Below the pieces are notes generated by a model, which saw only the letters and a list, made by a program, of their open reading frames with translations, was not told where the DNA came from and searched no databases. Position numbers and translations under genes: made by a program. A stretch of DNA of 22,569 nt from Methanocorpusculaceae archaeon UBA425 (GTDB taxonomy: Archaea > Halobacteriota > Methanomicrobia > Methanomicrobiales > Methanocorpusculaceae), in NCBI GenBank assembly GCA_002506085.1, contig DAWV01000023.1:615-23183 (forward strand), read 5' to 3'. Of the stretch, positions 14,536 through 22,477 are shown piece by piece. Every line of letters starts with the position of its first letter. The stretch's first letter is position 1.

Positions 14536-15234
14536 TTACGCAATGATTCTGCCGTCGGTTGAGATTGTCACAACCTGCAGGGGAAGTAACTTCCCGCTGG
14601 CTTTGAGAGCATTCTTGGCAGCTGCTTCGAGACCTCCGCAGCATGGAACTTCCATTCTGACAAGAGTCAGACTTTTGATTGTGTTGTTTGTGAGAATCGC
14701 GGTGAGTTTTTCTGTGTAATCGACCGCATCCAGTTTCGGGCACCCGACAATTACTACCCGGCCGCGGATAAACTCGTTGTGGAAATTCCCGTAGGCATAG
14801 GCAGTACAATCTGCCGCAATAAGCAGATCGGCTCCGTCAAAGTACGGGGCATTGACCGGAACAAGTTTAATCTGCACCGGCCACTGGGAAAGCCGGCTGG
14901 TTATCGGAGAGGGGGCGTCGGCCGTGCAGGTATCTTCCCGTCTGATAACTTTGGATTCGGTTCCGGGGCATCCGCAGGGAAGGTTTTCAGGGTGAACGGT
15001 CTTTTTTGCCTGCTGAACGGCTTTTTCGTTATACGCCGGCGCTTCCCGCTCTTCAAAAGAAATCGCATCTGTCGGGCAGACAGGCAGACAGTCGCCAAGA
15101 CCATCGCAATAATCTTCGAAAACGAGTTTTGCCTTGCCGTCTACCATCTGAATGGCGCCTTCATGACAGGCTTTTGCACACGCTCCGCAGCCGTTACATT
15201 TTTCTTCGTCGATTCTGATGATTTTTCTCAGCAT
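14536..15234 (-). CDS. Ferredoxin-like iron-sulfur protein paired with hybrid cluster protein
   Basis: A 232-residue cytoplasmic protein. Residues 1-60 are a two-cluster ferredoxin domain. Cluster I is regular (C13-C16-C19-C23, CNGCGACAKAC). Cluster II has only three of the four cysteines (C43, C49, C53 in CDGLGDCLPVCP), with leucine 46 where the second cysteine should be, so it may hold a [3Fe-4S] centre. The remaining 170 residues form a distinct domain with further cysteines in CGCPG, ADCTAYAYGNF, GCPKLD and PCCGG, found in proteins next to hcp in anaerobes. It is probably the electron donor of the hybrid cluster protein (inference from context). The ATG at 15234 is used; an in-frame GTG at 15273 would overlap the hcp stop and add an unlikely leader. 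The gap to hcp is 29 bases. Confidence 0.82.
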   Translation of the reverse strand: MLRKIIRIDEEKCNGCGACAKACHEGAIQMVDGKAKLVFEDYCDGLGDCLPVCPTDAISFEEREAPAYNEKAVQQAKKTVHPENLPCGCPGTESKVIRREDTCTADAPSPITSRLSQWPVQIKLVPVNAPYFDGADLLIAADCTAYAYGNFHNEFIRGRVVIVGCPKLDAVDYTEKLTAILTNNTIKSLTLVRMEVPCCGGLEAAAKNALKASGKLLPLQVVTISTDGRIIA

Positions 15235-15263
15235 GATTCTGTTCCAGATAGGGAAGTGTGTGG

Positions 15264-16841
15264 TTAGACACACTTAAGAGTTTTCATGTCGGCAACAACC
15301 GTCGTCGAAGGCTGCAGGCCGAACGTCTTTACAAGTACGTCCAGGACGCCCGGGGATACGAACTCCGGAAGCGACGGGCCGAGCATGATGTCTTTCACGC
15401 CGAGCGAGAGGAGAGCAAGCAGAACGAGGACTGCTTTCTGTTCATACCAGGCGATGTTGTAGGAGATCGGCAGGTCGTTTACGCCGCATTTGAATGCATC
15501 TGCAAGGGCAAGGGCGATGACGACAAGACTGTAGGAATCATTACATTGTCCTGCATCGAGGACCCGGGGGATTCCATCGATGTCGCCAAGATTAAGGGCG
15601 TTATACCGGTATTTTGCACATCCTGCGGTTAAGATGACGGTGTCTTTCGGGAGAGCTTTGGCAAATTCGGTGTAGTAGCTTCGTGCCGAATCTCTGCCGT
15701 CACAGCCTGCCATGACCACGAATCTTTTGATTTTTCCGGCATTGACGAGTTCGATGACTTTGCCGGCGAGCGAGAGAACAGCCTCGTGAGCGCAGCCGGT
15801 GAGAAGTTCCGGGGTGTGCAGGTCGGTCGGGGGTGCAGCTCTTCGGGCCAGGTCGATTAAGAGCGAGAAGTCTTTTCCGTCCGGGGTGTCAGGGATGTGA
15901 TGGCATCCGGGGAATCCGACGGCGCCGGTTGTAAATACGAGGTGTTTGTATTCAGGTCCCGGCGGCACGAGGCAGTTTGTCGTGAAGAGAATCGGGCCGT
16001 TGAATTTCGGCATTTCCGCTCTCTGGTTTGCCCAGGAGGTTCCGTAGTTTCCTTTGAGGTGGGGGTACTTTTTTAATGCGGGATAGGCGTGCGCCGGAAG
16101 CATTTCTCCGTGGGTGTAGATGTCGATTCCTGCATGTACGGTTGCCTCAAGGAGGTCTTTGAGGTCTTTTAAGTCATGACCGGTGACTAAGATGCCGGGG
16201 CGGCTGCCGGGGGTCGTGTTGACTTTGGTGATTTCCGGGATGCCGTATGCATGGTTTGCTTTGTCTAAGAGGGCAAGGCAGGTGACACCGGTTTTTCCGC
16301 ATTCGAGGACAAGGGCAGTCCTTTCGTCTGCCGAGAGCGGTTTGGATCTGGATGCGAGTCCTTTTGTGATGAACGGCAGAATGGTGCCGTCTGTTTCTCC
16401 AAGGACGAGTGCATGGGAGTAGTAGGCTGCAAGTCCTTTGAGTCCGAAGAGAAGCAGGGAGTAGAGAGAGCGGATGTCTGCATTTTCGATTGCATCAAGG
16501 GAGATCTCTTTTGCGTTGAGGATGTCTTCTTCGGAGGAGGGTTTCCAGGAGCACTCGGCAGGTTCGCCGCGGACTTCGGGCAGTGCGTCTCTTTGCGCCA
16601 GGACGCGGTCGAGATAGACGGCAAAGCGGGCGTTGTCGAAACTGACGTTTGTGAGGGTTGCGAAGAGGACTTCGGCGACGAACGGGTCGACGGTTTTTCC
16701 CGCGGCTTCAAGCCGGTAGGAGAGACCTGAGAGGGCATAGAGGACGGCGTCCTGATATGAAGCGGTGGTTTTGCTTTTTCCGCATACGCCTCCGAGGGAG
16801 CATGCGGGTGATTTTGATTCCTGACATTGCTGACAATACAT
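15264..16841 (-). CDS. hcp: Hybrid cluster protein (hydroxylamine reductase / NO-stress enzyme)
   Basis: A 525-residue cytoplasmic protein of the Hcp/prismane family. It contains a cubane cluster and a hybrid Fe-S-O cluster and is linked to hydroxylamine or nitric oxide reduction and S-nitrosylation. N-terminal cysteines C3, C6, C14 and C20 (spacing CX2C-X7-CX5-C) match the [4Fe-4S] class of anaerobes rather than the E. coli type. Hybrid-cluster ligands appear in order: TGHDLKDL (His), THGEMLPA (Glu), TTNCLVPP, GFPGCHHI, AGCDGRDS, TAGCAKYRYN and DAGQCNDSYS (Cys). It is the first gene of a two-gene operon with the ferredoxin-like protein. The promoter holds a palindrome overlapping the TATA box, suggesting regulated expression. 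Confidence 0.95.
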   Translation of the reverse strand: MYCQQCQESKSPACSLGGVCGKSKTTASYQDAVLYALSGLSYRLEAAGKTVDPFVAEVLFATLTNVSFDNARFAVYLDRVLAQRDALPEVRGEPAECSWKPSSEEDILNAKEISLDAIENADIRSLYSLLLFGLKGLAAYYSHALVLGETDGTILPFITKGLASRSKPLSADERTALVLECGKTGVTCLALLDKANHAYGIPEITKVNTTPGSRPGILVTGHDLKDLKDLLEATVHAGIDIYTHGEMLPAHAYPALKKYPHLKGNYGTSWANQRAEMPKFNGPILFTTNCLVPPGPEYKHLVFTTGAVGFPGCHHIPDTPDGKDFSLLIDLARRAAPPTDLHTPELLTGCAHEAVLSLAGKVIELVNAGKIKRFVVMAGCDGRDSARSYYTEFAKALPKDTVILTAGCAKYRYNALNLGDIDGIPRVLDAGQCNDSYSLVVIALALADAFKCGVNDLPISYNIAWYEQKAVLVLLALLSLGVKDIMLGPSLPEFVSPGVLDVLVKTFGLQPSTTVVADMKTLKCV

Positions 16842-16857
16842 TTTGTGTACCTGACTA

Positions 16858-16877
16858 TCTTTTTTATACTAAGTATA
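16858..16877 (-). promoter_or_regulatory. hcp promoter: TATA box overlapping a 13-bp palindrome
   Basis: On the minus strand AGTATAAAAAAGA is centred about 23-25 bases before the hcp ATG, a position for a very short or absent leader. Its upstream half is part of TATACTTAGTATA (16865-16877), a perfect palindrome around one central base. A dimeric repressor bound there would block TBP. The regulator is unknown. Confidence 0.55.
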
Positions 16878-17068
16878 TTATCAATACAGATATTAATAGA
16901 AAAGAGTTTCCAAAACCATACCGGAAGAGCGGGATGGTTTATCAAAGAGCGAACATTAACGTAAACCAGAGTGAGAGATAATAACTCCGCAGAGATTTTT
17001 ACCGGTCGTATGTAAAAGATGGGGGCAAAAACAGAATGTTGCCGCGGGATGTGAGGTTCGGGGGGATT

Positions 17069-17092
17069 CCGGGTTTCTGATTTAATACCCGG
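17069..17092. other. Hairpin in the 285-base gap between hcp and the surface operon
   Basis: CCGGGT / ACCCGG with a 12-base loop lies about 35 bases after the stop codon of the membrane-anchored surface protein, near short T runs on its transcribed strand (17111-17116). It may mark the 3' end of the surface operon. No gene is seen in 16878-17126. Confidence 0.35.
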
Positions 17093-17126
17093 TTACATCG
17101 CCCAAAATAACTGGACTAAAAATGGT

Positions 17127-18230
17127 TTAGAAATAATGACGGTTGTTCCGTTTTTTCACAATCCATACCGCCCCAATGATGAGGATGACCGCGGCGAGAA
17201 TCCCGATTACGACAAAGAGAATGGTAACCAACCCGTTATCCGTGTCTCCCGTTTCTGTATCAGGCTGAGTGATTAAGGCATCACTCCCGCCTGACTGAGT
17301 TGTGGGAACGGTCGCTGGAACGTTGGTTTGAACCGTACTCGGTGTCTGGACCGGCGTTACGGTGACAACAGCAGAAGCGGCGGTCCCTCCGATATTGGAA
17401 CTCACGACTGAACCGCCGGGTGTGGCGGGTGTTGTCGATCCTGCGGGACTTGAAGCAATCATAAACGCTGAGAAGCTGCTCAGCCTGGCATTATAGGTTA
17501 CAGATCCGTCCGGATTCTCTGAGTCGATTTCAATCGGGACGGTTTCCCAGACATTTCTGCTTTCATTATGATGGAGTACGACGATTTTGTCTTTTGTGGT
17601 GTTAAGGCTGGTAAGATCCGCAGCGGTTAGCGTGAAGGTAAAGATAATGGTGTAGGGTCCTGCCGGGGGATTGACCGGCGTTATGTCTACAAGTTTGAAT
17701 ACGGCGGATCCTGTCGGGACAGCGGGAAGGGTTGCCTGCTGCGCCTGCGGGACGTCCGTTATCGGAAGTAAAAATCCGGAGGGTACAGAGTTGTTGGTGA
17801 TGATTACCGATGACTGGTTTGCAGGGTGATTTCCCGAGCTCGTGTCCTGAGCGGTAACATTGATTCCAAATGTCAATGCGAGTTCTGAAGATGTGCCGGA
17901 TGAGAAGATGATGGTTTGCGATGCGGGAACACTGCCGACTTTGAAGGTGACGGTTTTTCCTTCGGCTGAGGAGCCGGCAGGGGATATGAGGAATTTGTCG
18001 CCGAAGGTCCCGGGTTCTCCGATTTTACCTGAAGAGGATACGGTGTATGTGTAGGTTATTCCGTCAAGTTCTGCGGTGATCACGGTTCCGGCTGGAATAT
18101 CAGCACCATTTTCTGTGACGGCCGTTCCGTAATACTGGGCAGGTAGAAGGGGAGCAGAGGAGGTTTCCGCGTCCACTACCCCTACACAGAGAATGATTAG
18201 GATGAGGAGGGTGATGAGAAGTTTTCTCAT
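17127..18230 (-). CDS. Secreted surface protein with C-terminal membrane anchor
   Basis: A 367-residue envelope protein. The signal peptide is residues 1-21 (MRKLLITLLILIILCVGVVDA). Residues 30-125 form a beta-rich domain (YYGTAVTENGADIPAGTVI... GKTVTFKVGSVPASQ). Residues 145-260 (VPSGFLLPITDVP ... LHHNESRNVWETVPIEI ... SSFSAFMI) resemble the domain that precedes PGF-CTERM anchors in archaeal surface proteins. A Thr/Pro/Ser-rich linker follows, probably glycosylated and wall-spanning, then one transmembrane helix (LVTILFVVIGILAAVILIIG) and a basic tail KKRNNRHYF. No PGF motif is present, so it should stay anchored by the helix. The ATG at 18230 lies five bases after the S-layer stop. A GTG at 18239 overlaps that stop (GTGA) and would add three residues. 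Probably co-translated with the S-layer gene and may anchor it (inference). Confidence 0.8.
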   Translation of the reverse strand: MRKLLITLLILIILCVGVVDAETSSAPLLPAQYYGTAVTENGADIPAGTVITAELDGITYTYTVSSSGKIGEPGTFGDKFLISPAGSSAEGKTVTFKVGSVPASQTIIFSSGTSSELALTFGINVTAQDTSSGNHPANQSSVIITNNSVPSGFLLPITDVPQAQQATLPAVPTGSAVFKLVDITPVNPPAGPYTIIFTFTLTAADLTSLNTTKDKIVVLHHNESRNVWETVPIEIDSENPDGSVTYNARLSSFSAFMIASSPAGSTTPATPGGSVVSSNIGGTAASAVVTVTPVQTPSTVQTNVPATVPTTQSGGSDALITQPDTETGDTDNGLVTILFVVIGILAAVILIIGAVWIVKKRNNRHYF

Positions 18231-18235
18231 GGTAG

Positions 18236-21200
18236 TCACGCGGTGAGTCCTGTCAGGGTGCTTTGCGAGTCGACATACAACCAGTATCCGTTTCCGAGAG
18301 TCATGAGACGGTCGGGACTGTTGGCTTCCGAACCGCCGTTGACGATTGCGGATTCGTATTTTCCGTTTGCAAGGGTCCAGGGCAGGAGGGTTCGCCAGCT
18401 GGTTCCGGCAAGGGCAGTTTTGGCGGATGTGGGTTCAGCTGCGGAGAGACCAACTGCGTTCCAACCGGGATAGAGGGTTTTTACTGAGGGAACGGTCGGG
18501 GTCGAAGGATAGGTGAGGGAAATGTTCGTTGTGTTAGCCGAATAGATCCAGTAGCCGTTTAAGGGCTGGATGATATCACCGGCTTTGAGCGGGACCCATG
18601 TCCGGGTCTGGGCGTTGTAGGCAAGGATGTTTTTGTTGTTGGTTTCCACACTGGCGAACAGCGATCCGGCGGTGTTTTCGGTTGAGTTCAGCGTTTTTGG
18701 AACGGAGATGAAGTTCCAGCCGGATTGCAATTCCAGTTCATCGTCAAAGTATGGAACTGATTCTGTCGGACCATACTGATAGGAGTAGGTAAAGTCCGGA
18801 CCATCAATCTTTAGTGCAGTAATATTTCCGGTTGTTAATGGGTATAATCCGGTGAGATTGATCACTAAGGTTACTGGCTGGTCATAATCCAGAACAAAGC
18901 CTGAGAGGATATGCGCGAAACTTGTTGAGTTGAAAGATGTTATCAATGCATCCTCACTTGTTTTATTGTTAAGAACATTTCCTTTGTACACATAAATGTA
19001 CCAGGATGTTGACTGGCGAAGATCGGTACTGAATTTGAGACTTTCAGAAGTGGAAATGGCATCTTTCGCTATATTCAAACGTGCAGTAACAAATATCGGT
19101 GTTCCCTCTGTTACAGCCGGAGAATATTCCGGAATTACAGTCAAGGACGTCAGGGTAAATCCTGGTGATAAAACAATATTTGTGGGGGTTGAAGAAGCAA
19201 TGAAATAAAGGTTTGTGCAGATATCATCTATGTTATAAGAATCAATAGCCTGACAGATTGATTCAGCAGCATTTTCGCCCTGCCGAGATAAGGTGTTGAA
19301 TTGAATTACTGAACCAGGAGAGTTAAATCCTCCCGTTGTATTCATCTTGATATCATATCCGCCATTGGCTGAAATTACTGGACCAACATTGAACAGCCCA
19401 TCGCTCATTGGATGCTGGATGACTACATAAAAGTCATTTCCTTCAATGTTTTTGGTATCTATTTTCAGTAAATATTGTCCATCTGGTGTAACTTGGATGG
19501 TCCCGGTGAGAAATGTATCCTGACCAAAGATGTAGTAGTAAAGATCAGTGACTGGGTTAGCTGTACCGGTGATCTCTATCAGCTCCCCTTTAGTATATGA
19601 GGAGGAAAATGAATTTACTGTTAGATATGGTGATTCCACTACGAACGTGAGCTTTACATAGATATCATCGATGTTCTGAGAGTCAAGTGCCTGGCAGAGT
19701 GCTTCCGCGGCGTTTGCGCTCTGACGAGAATTTGTATCGAACAGAACCATAGCGCCGTCCGATGCGTAGTAGCCTTGAGCATTCATTTTGATATTGTATC
19801 CGCCGTATTGTGCAGCGACCGGTCCAATGTTGAATACTTTGTCGTACATCGGGTGCTGAATAACTACGAAATACTGACCTGCTGCTAAGTCATCGGTTGC
19901 GATTTCTGCACTGAAAGTGGAGTCGTCGTCAACAGAGATAGAGCCGGTCTTGAAAAGGTTGGTTCCAAAGACGTAGTACATAAGATCACTGGTTCCTTTT
20001 GCAGTGCCAGTAATCTTGATATCATTACTTGGGATAACAGTGGAAGATTCTGCTGTGGCGGAAAGGAACGGCTGCTTTAAAGCAACATAGAGATGCGTGT
20101 AGGTAGTAACATCATCATCGATGGTAAGGTTCATACCGGATATACCTGGGAGCTGCTGGGCGGTTGCGTAGAATGTGTAGGTACCTGCATCAAACTCGTT
20201 TGAGAGCTCGAATGTCTTTTCCCAGGTGTTGTCGCTCCGGACAGCTGTTGAATCAATGAAGGTAAGTGCCTTGTTTGAACCTTTTACATAGAGGTAAACA
20301 ATCGTGGATTCAGTGTTTGTTCCAGAGAGGGTAATATCATTACCAGGATAATAGGAATCCTGACCTGCGACTGCAGTAACTTCTCCTTTAGTAACAGTAA
20401 CGTTTGCCTTTTTGTCAGGGCTTAAGTGTGCTGTGAAAGTGTAAGTCTGATCATCAGAGGTAGCGTTGGTGTCGAACTGGGCCGTTCTGGTTCCAAAGTT
20501 GTTAAGTTTAATGGTGAAACCAGTAAGGTATCCGTCAGGGTCGTAAGAGAGAGCGTTTACATTGCTCTGACCAAGGAAATTGTTGAAACCAGATCCGGTA
20601 ACATTAACGACAACTACTTCATTCGGCATTCCGTTAACGGTTAACAGAGTGGAGGCTCCGCGGATGATGGAGTCTTTAGATACAGTTATAGAATCTGCAT
20701 AGTCTGTACCAACATTGAACGTAATCTTGCTGGTAGTAGTGTACTTTGATGCGGTACCGTCTGCCATCTTTCCTATTACATTACCTGTAAGTAATGCTGC
20801 TGCTACAGACCATTCGCCTGATGATTCGTTTGCAAGGGATACATTGAGATTATCTCCAACTGATACGAAAACGGAGGAGTTGTTAAATACATTTCCACCG
20901 AAGGTGCTGGTTGAACCACCCGCTGCTGAGTAGAAGATAAGCTTGTACAGAAGATTGTTAGTACCGGATACAGAGAAATCAATCGTCTGATCCTTGAAGA
21001 GAGAGTACCCTGCAATTGATGTGCTGGTACCATTTAAGGTTGCTTTAAGAGTTATAGCCGGATACTTCAACGTGAAGAAGTTACCCGCCATTGATACATT
21101 GTCAGAATAGAGACCTGCTTTGATATCATCACCGATGAATGTACCGTGCTCATCAGTCTGGACAGTGCTAGTTATGTAACCATTTTCATACAGATAATAT

Positions 21201-21346
21201 ATATACCCAGCTCCGTCCCCGGACCCATTATACTGGTACACATATACAGTCTCCCCAGCTGCGGGTACTGCTGAAGCCGCACCGATAAAGAGTGCGGCTG
21301 CAAGGAACACTGCGAGAGCTGCTGAAATCATTTTAGTTGTTTTCAA
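18236..21346 (-). CDS. Large S-layer type surface protein with internal repeats
   Basis: A secreted protein of 1036 residues. The signal peptide (KTTKMISAALAVFLAAALFIGAASA) is followed by a DUF3821-like N-terminal domain (to about residue 230) of the kind seen in Methanomicrobiales surface proteins, then Ig-like beta domains. Two related segments of about 145 residues come next, with motifs YYVFGTNLF / YYIFGQDTF, VVIQHPMYDKVFNIGP / VVIQHPMSDGLFNVGP and RQSANAAEALCQALDSQNIDD / RQGENAAESICQAIDSYNIDD. The C-terminus has two shorter repeats starting LQSGWNFISVP and LYPGWNAVGLS, each ending NGYW(I/L)Y. There is no membrane helix or PGF-CTERM. AGGAGG at 21355-21360 is eight bases before the TTG at 21346, so TTG is taken as start. 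A TTG at 21352 is too close, and the ATG at 21331 is too far. Likely the main S-layer protein or a close relative. Confidence 0.82.
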   Translation of the reverse strand: MKTTKMISAALAVFLAAALFIGAASAVPAAGETVYVYQYNGSGDGAGYIYYLYENGYITSTVQTDEHGTFIGDDIKAGLYSDNVSMAGNFFTLKYPAITLKATLNGTSTSIAGYSLFKDQTIDFSVSGTNNLLYKLIFYSAAGGSTSTFGGNVFNNSSVFVSVGDNLNVSLANESSGEWSVAAALLTGNVIGKMADGTASKYTTTSKITFNVGTDYADSITVSKDSIIRGASTLLTVNGMPNEVVVVNVTGSGFNNFLGQSNVNALSYDPDGYLTGFTIKLNNFGTRTAQFDTNATSDDQTYTFTAHLSPDKKANVTVTKGEVTAVAGQDSYYPGNDITLSGTNTESTIVYLYVKGSNKALTFIDSTAVRSDNTWEKTFELSNEFDAGTYTFYATAQQLPGISGMNLTIDDDVTTYTHLYVALKQPFLSATAESSTVIPSNDIKITGTAKGTSDLMYYVFGTNLFKTGSISVDDDSTFSAEIATDDLAAGQYFVVIQHPMYDKVFNIGPVAAQYGGYNIKMNAQGYYASDGAMVLFDTNSRQSANAAEALCQALDSQNIDDIYVKLTFVVESPYLTVNSFSSSYTKGELIEITGTANPVTDLYYYIFGQDTFLTGTIQVTPDGQYLLKIDTKNIEGNDFYVVIQHPMSDGLFNVGPVISANGGYDIKMNTTGGFNSPGSVIQFNTLSRQGENAAESICQAIDSYNIDDICTNLYFIASSTPTNIVLSPGFTLTSLTVIPEYSPAVTEGTPIFVTARLNIAKDAISTSESLKFSTDLRQSTSWYIYVYKGNVLNNKTSEDALITSFNSTSFAHILSGFVLDYDQPVTLVINLTGLYPLTTGNITALKIDGPDFTYSYQYGPTESVPYFDDELELQSGWNFISVPKTLNSTENTAGSLFASVETNNKNILAYNAQTRTWVPLKAGDIIQPLNGYWIYSANTTNISLTYPSTPTVPSVKTLYPGWNAVGLSAAEPTSAKTALAGTSWRTLLPWTLANGKYESAIVNGGSEANSPDRLMTLGNGYWLYVDSQSTLTGLTA

Positions 21347-21354
21347 TTTCAATT

Positions 21355-21360
21355 CCTCCT
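21355..21360 (-). promoter_or_regulatory. Strong Shine-Dalgarno of the S-layer gene
   Basis: A perfect AGGAGG on the minus strand, the best ribosome binding site seen before any gene in the window. Its spacing decides for a TTG start codon at 21346. Confidence 0.75.
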
Positions 21361-21385
21361 AGATTTAGGATTGTTAAAAAAATTT

Positions 21386-21400
21386 GCATGTTAAACATGC
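21386..21400 (-). promoter_or_regulatory. 15-bp palindrome in S-layer gene leader
   Basis: GCATGTTAAACATGC is a perfect palindrome (7+1+7) located 26 bases upstream of AGGAGG. If the promoter is the TATATA-containing site near 21510-21520 (minus strand CGTATATAAC), the leader is about 130-140 bases and contains this palindrome. It could be an mRNA-stabilising hairpin or an operator. Confidence 0.45.
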
Positions 21401-21687
21401 GATACGTGATATTCGACAAAACAGGTCATACTCAAAAAAAGAACAAGCAGAAAACAGATTCGTATAGTAATTATCATCACACCACATTTGTTAACAATTT
21501 ACCTCATTAGGGCGTTATATACGATAAATCTATTGCCAATATTCTCAGAATCAGAGGGTTCTGTCGAGTTGAGTGAAAAACAGAAAAAAACAAAATCCAA
21601 CCATTTATTGACAAAATTAAGAAATTATGGTAAAATCTACAATGCGGGCAACAATGCCAACCCCTCTTGGAAATGAGTCAAATCGGA

Positions 21688-21954
21688 TTTTTTAAATAGG
21701 ACTTAGGCGGTGTTAGTCTCAAACCAATTAGGGAGGGGTAAGGTTGGGTGTGGACACATGAGAAATCCCACCGCGAATAAGCCCAAGCGGGCAAAGCCCG
21801 CTTGAGGCGGCACGCAAGCCTTCGGCTTGCACGCAATCGCGGTGGAATATCTCATACATTCCAACCCAGCGTTACACGAAATCGAAATACATCTTATAAG
21901 TACATCAGTTTTTATCAGTCGAGATCACAACACCGCGTAACTCCTATTAAAAAA
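21688..21954. mobile_element. MITE-like element with terminal inverted repeats
   Basis: About 267 bp bounded by imperfect terminal inverted repeats of about 30 bases. The left end (21688-21720) reads TTTTTTAAATAGGACTTAGG then CGGTGTTAGTCTC. The reverse complement of the right end reads TTTTTTAATAGGAGTTACG then CGGTGTTGTGATCTC. There is no transposase gene and no room for one. The left end is module E, found elsewhere in the window. The interior holds a three-way-junction fold (21768-21845) and GTTACACGAAATCGAAATACATC, which resembles part of repeat R1. No clear target-site duplication is assigned. Nonautonomous transposon is inference. Confidence 0.6.
21768..21845. ncRNA. Three-stem cruciform / three-way-junction structure
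   Basis: An outer perfect 9-bp stem CCACCGCGA / TCGCGGTGG (21768-21776, 21837-21845) encloses two perfect hairpins. The first is CAAGCGGGC-AAA-GCCCGCTTG (21784-21804) and the second GCAAGCC-TTC-GGCTTGC (21814-21830). In total 25 perfect base pairs fall in 78 bases. It is the core of the MITE-like element. It could be a structured RNA, a recognition structure for a transposase acting on single strands, or a nucleoid-protein site. Confidence 0.6.
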
Positions 21955-21965
21955 GTAGTATTTCC

Positions 21966-22358
21966 CTACTCCCTCTTTACCTCCGTCTTCACCATCCACC
22001 CCTTCCTCATCTCCAGCCCCTCCATCACCCCTGCCGGATCCTCCAGAAACGCCAGAACCGCGTCAAGATCCCGTCCTTCCTCAAGCTCCTCCTTCAGCAG
22101 ATCCTTCAGCCACTCAAAATACATCGACCTCTTACTATCCTTCAGACTCGCTCCGCACTGATTACAGAACTTCGCATCCCGTGAATTCACCGTATCACAA
22201 TTCGGACACACATTCAGCAGACCGATCCTATTCATTATTGCACTTCGTACCCAATCCTGGATCGTCATTGATTCTACGCGCGCTGCCGCTTCCAACTGCA
22301 TTTTTAAGCTCTTTGGCACCCGGATCAGGATCTGTTCATCGTTTTTTTCTTCAGCCAT
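21966..22358 (-). CDS. Ribbon-helix-helix protein with zinc ribbon, putative DNA-binding regulator
   Basis: A 130-residue protein (from the ATG at 22358). Residues 8-45 look like a ribbon-helix-helix DNA-binding domain: the strand QILIRVPKSLKMQLEAAARVESMTIQDWVRSAIMNRI has the RVP-strand and SxxxWVRxAI second-helix pattern. Residues 50-72 are a zinc ribbon, CPNCDTVNSRDAKFCNQCG (CxxC-x11-CxxC). The C-terminal 55 residues are acidic and helical (WLKDLLKEELEEGRDLDAVLAFLED), possibly an oligomerisation or partner-binding part. The ATG at 22373 is also possible; minus-strand GTATTTATAC near 22391 as TATA box would place the transcript start just after it, so 22358 is preferred. The array of 9-bp repeats upstream is a likely binding site, so autoregulation is probable (inference). 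Confidence 0.78.
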   Translation of the reverse strand: MAEEKNDEQILIRVPKSLKMQLEAAARVESMTIQDWVRSAIMNRIGLLNVCPNCDTVNSRDAKFCNQCGASLKDSKRSMYFEWLKDLLKEELEEGRDLDAVLAFLEDPAGVMEGLEMRKGWMVKTEVKRE

Positions 22359-22413
22359 GATTCTCTGATTCATATATTCGACTGAAAGTATAAATACTCT
22401 GTCATCTAATTAT

Positions 22414-22450
22414 TTATCATATCAATGATAACACTGATAACAATGATAAA
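22414..22450. promoter_or_regulatory. TGATAA iteron array plus palindrome
   Basis: Three direct 9-bp repeats, AATGATAAC (22424), ACTGATAAC (22433) and AATGATAAA (22442), stand in perfect register. The first also pairs with TTATCAT (22414-22420) as the inverted repeat TTATCAT-ATCA-ATGATAA. The array lies between the divergent ribbon-helix-helix gene and a possible gene at the right edge. Ribbon-helix-helix repressors often bind such short tandem operators. Confidence 0.6.
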
Positions 22451-22477
22451 ACGAAGAAAAGGAGTGACAACCTGGCC

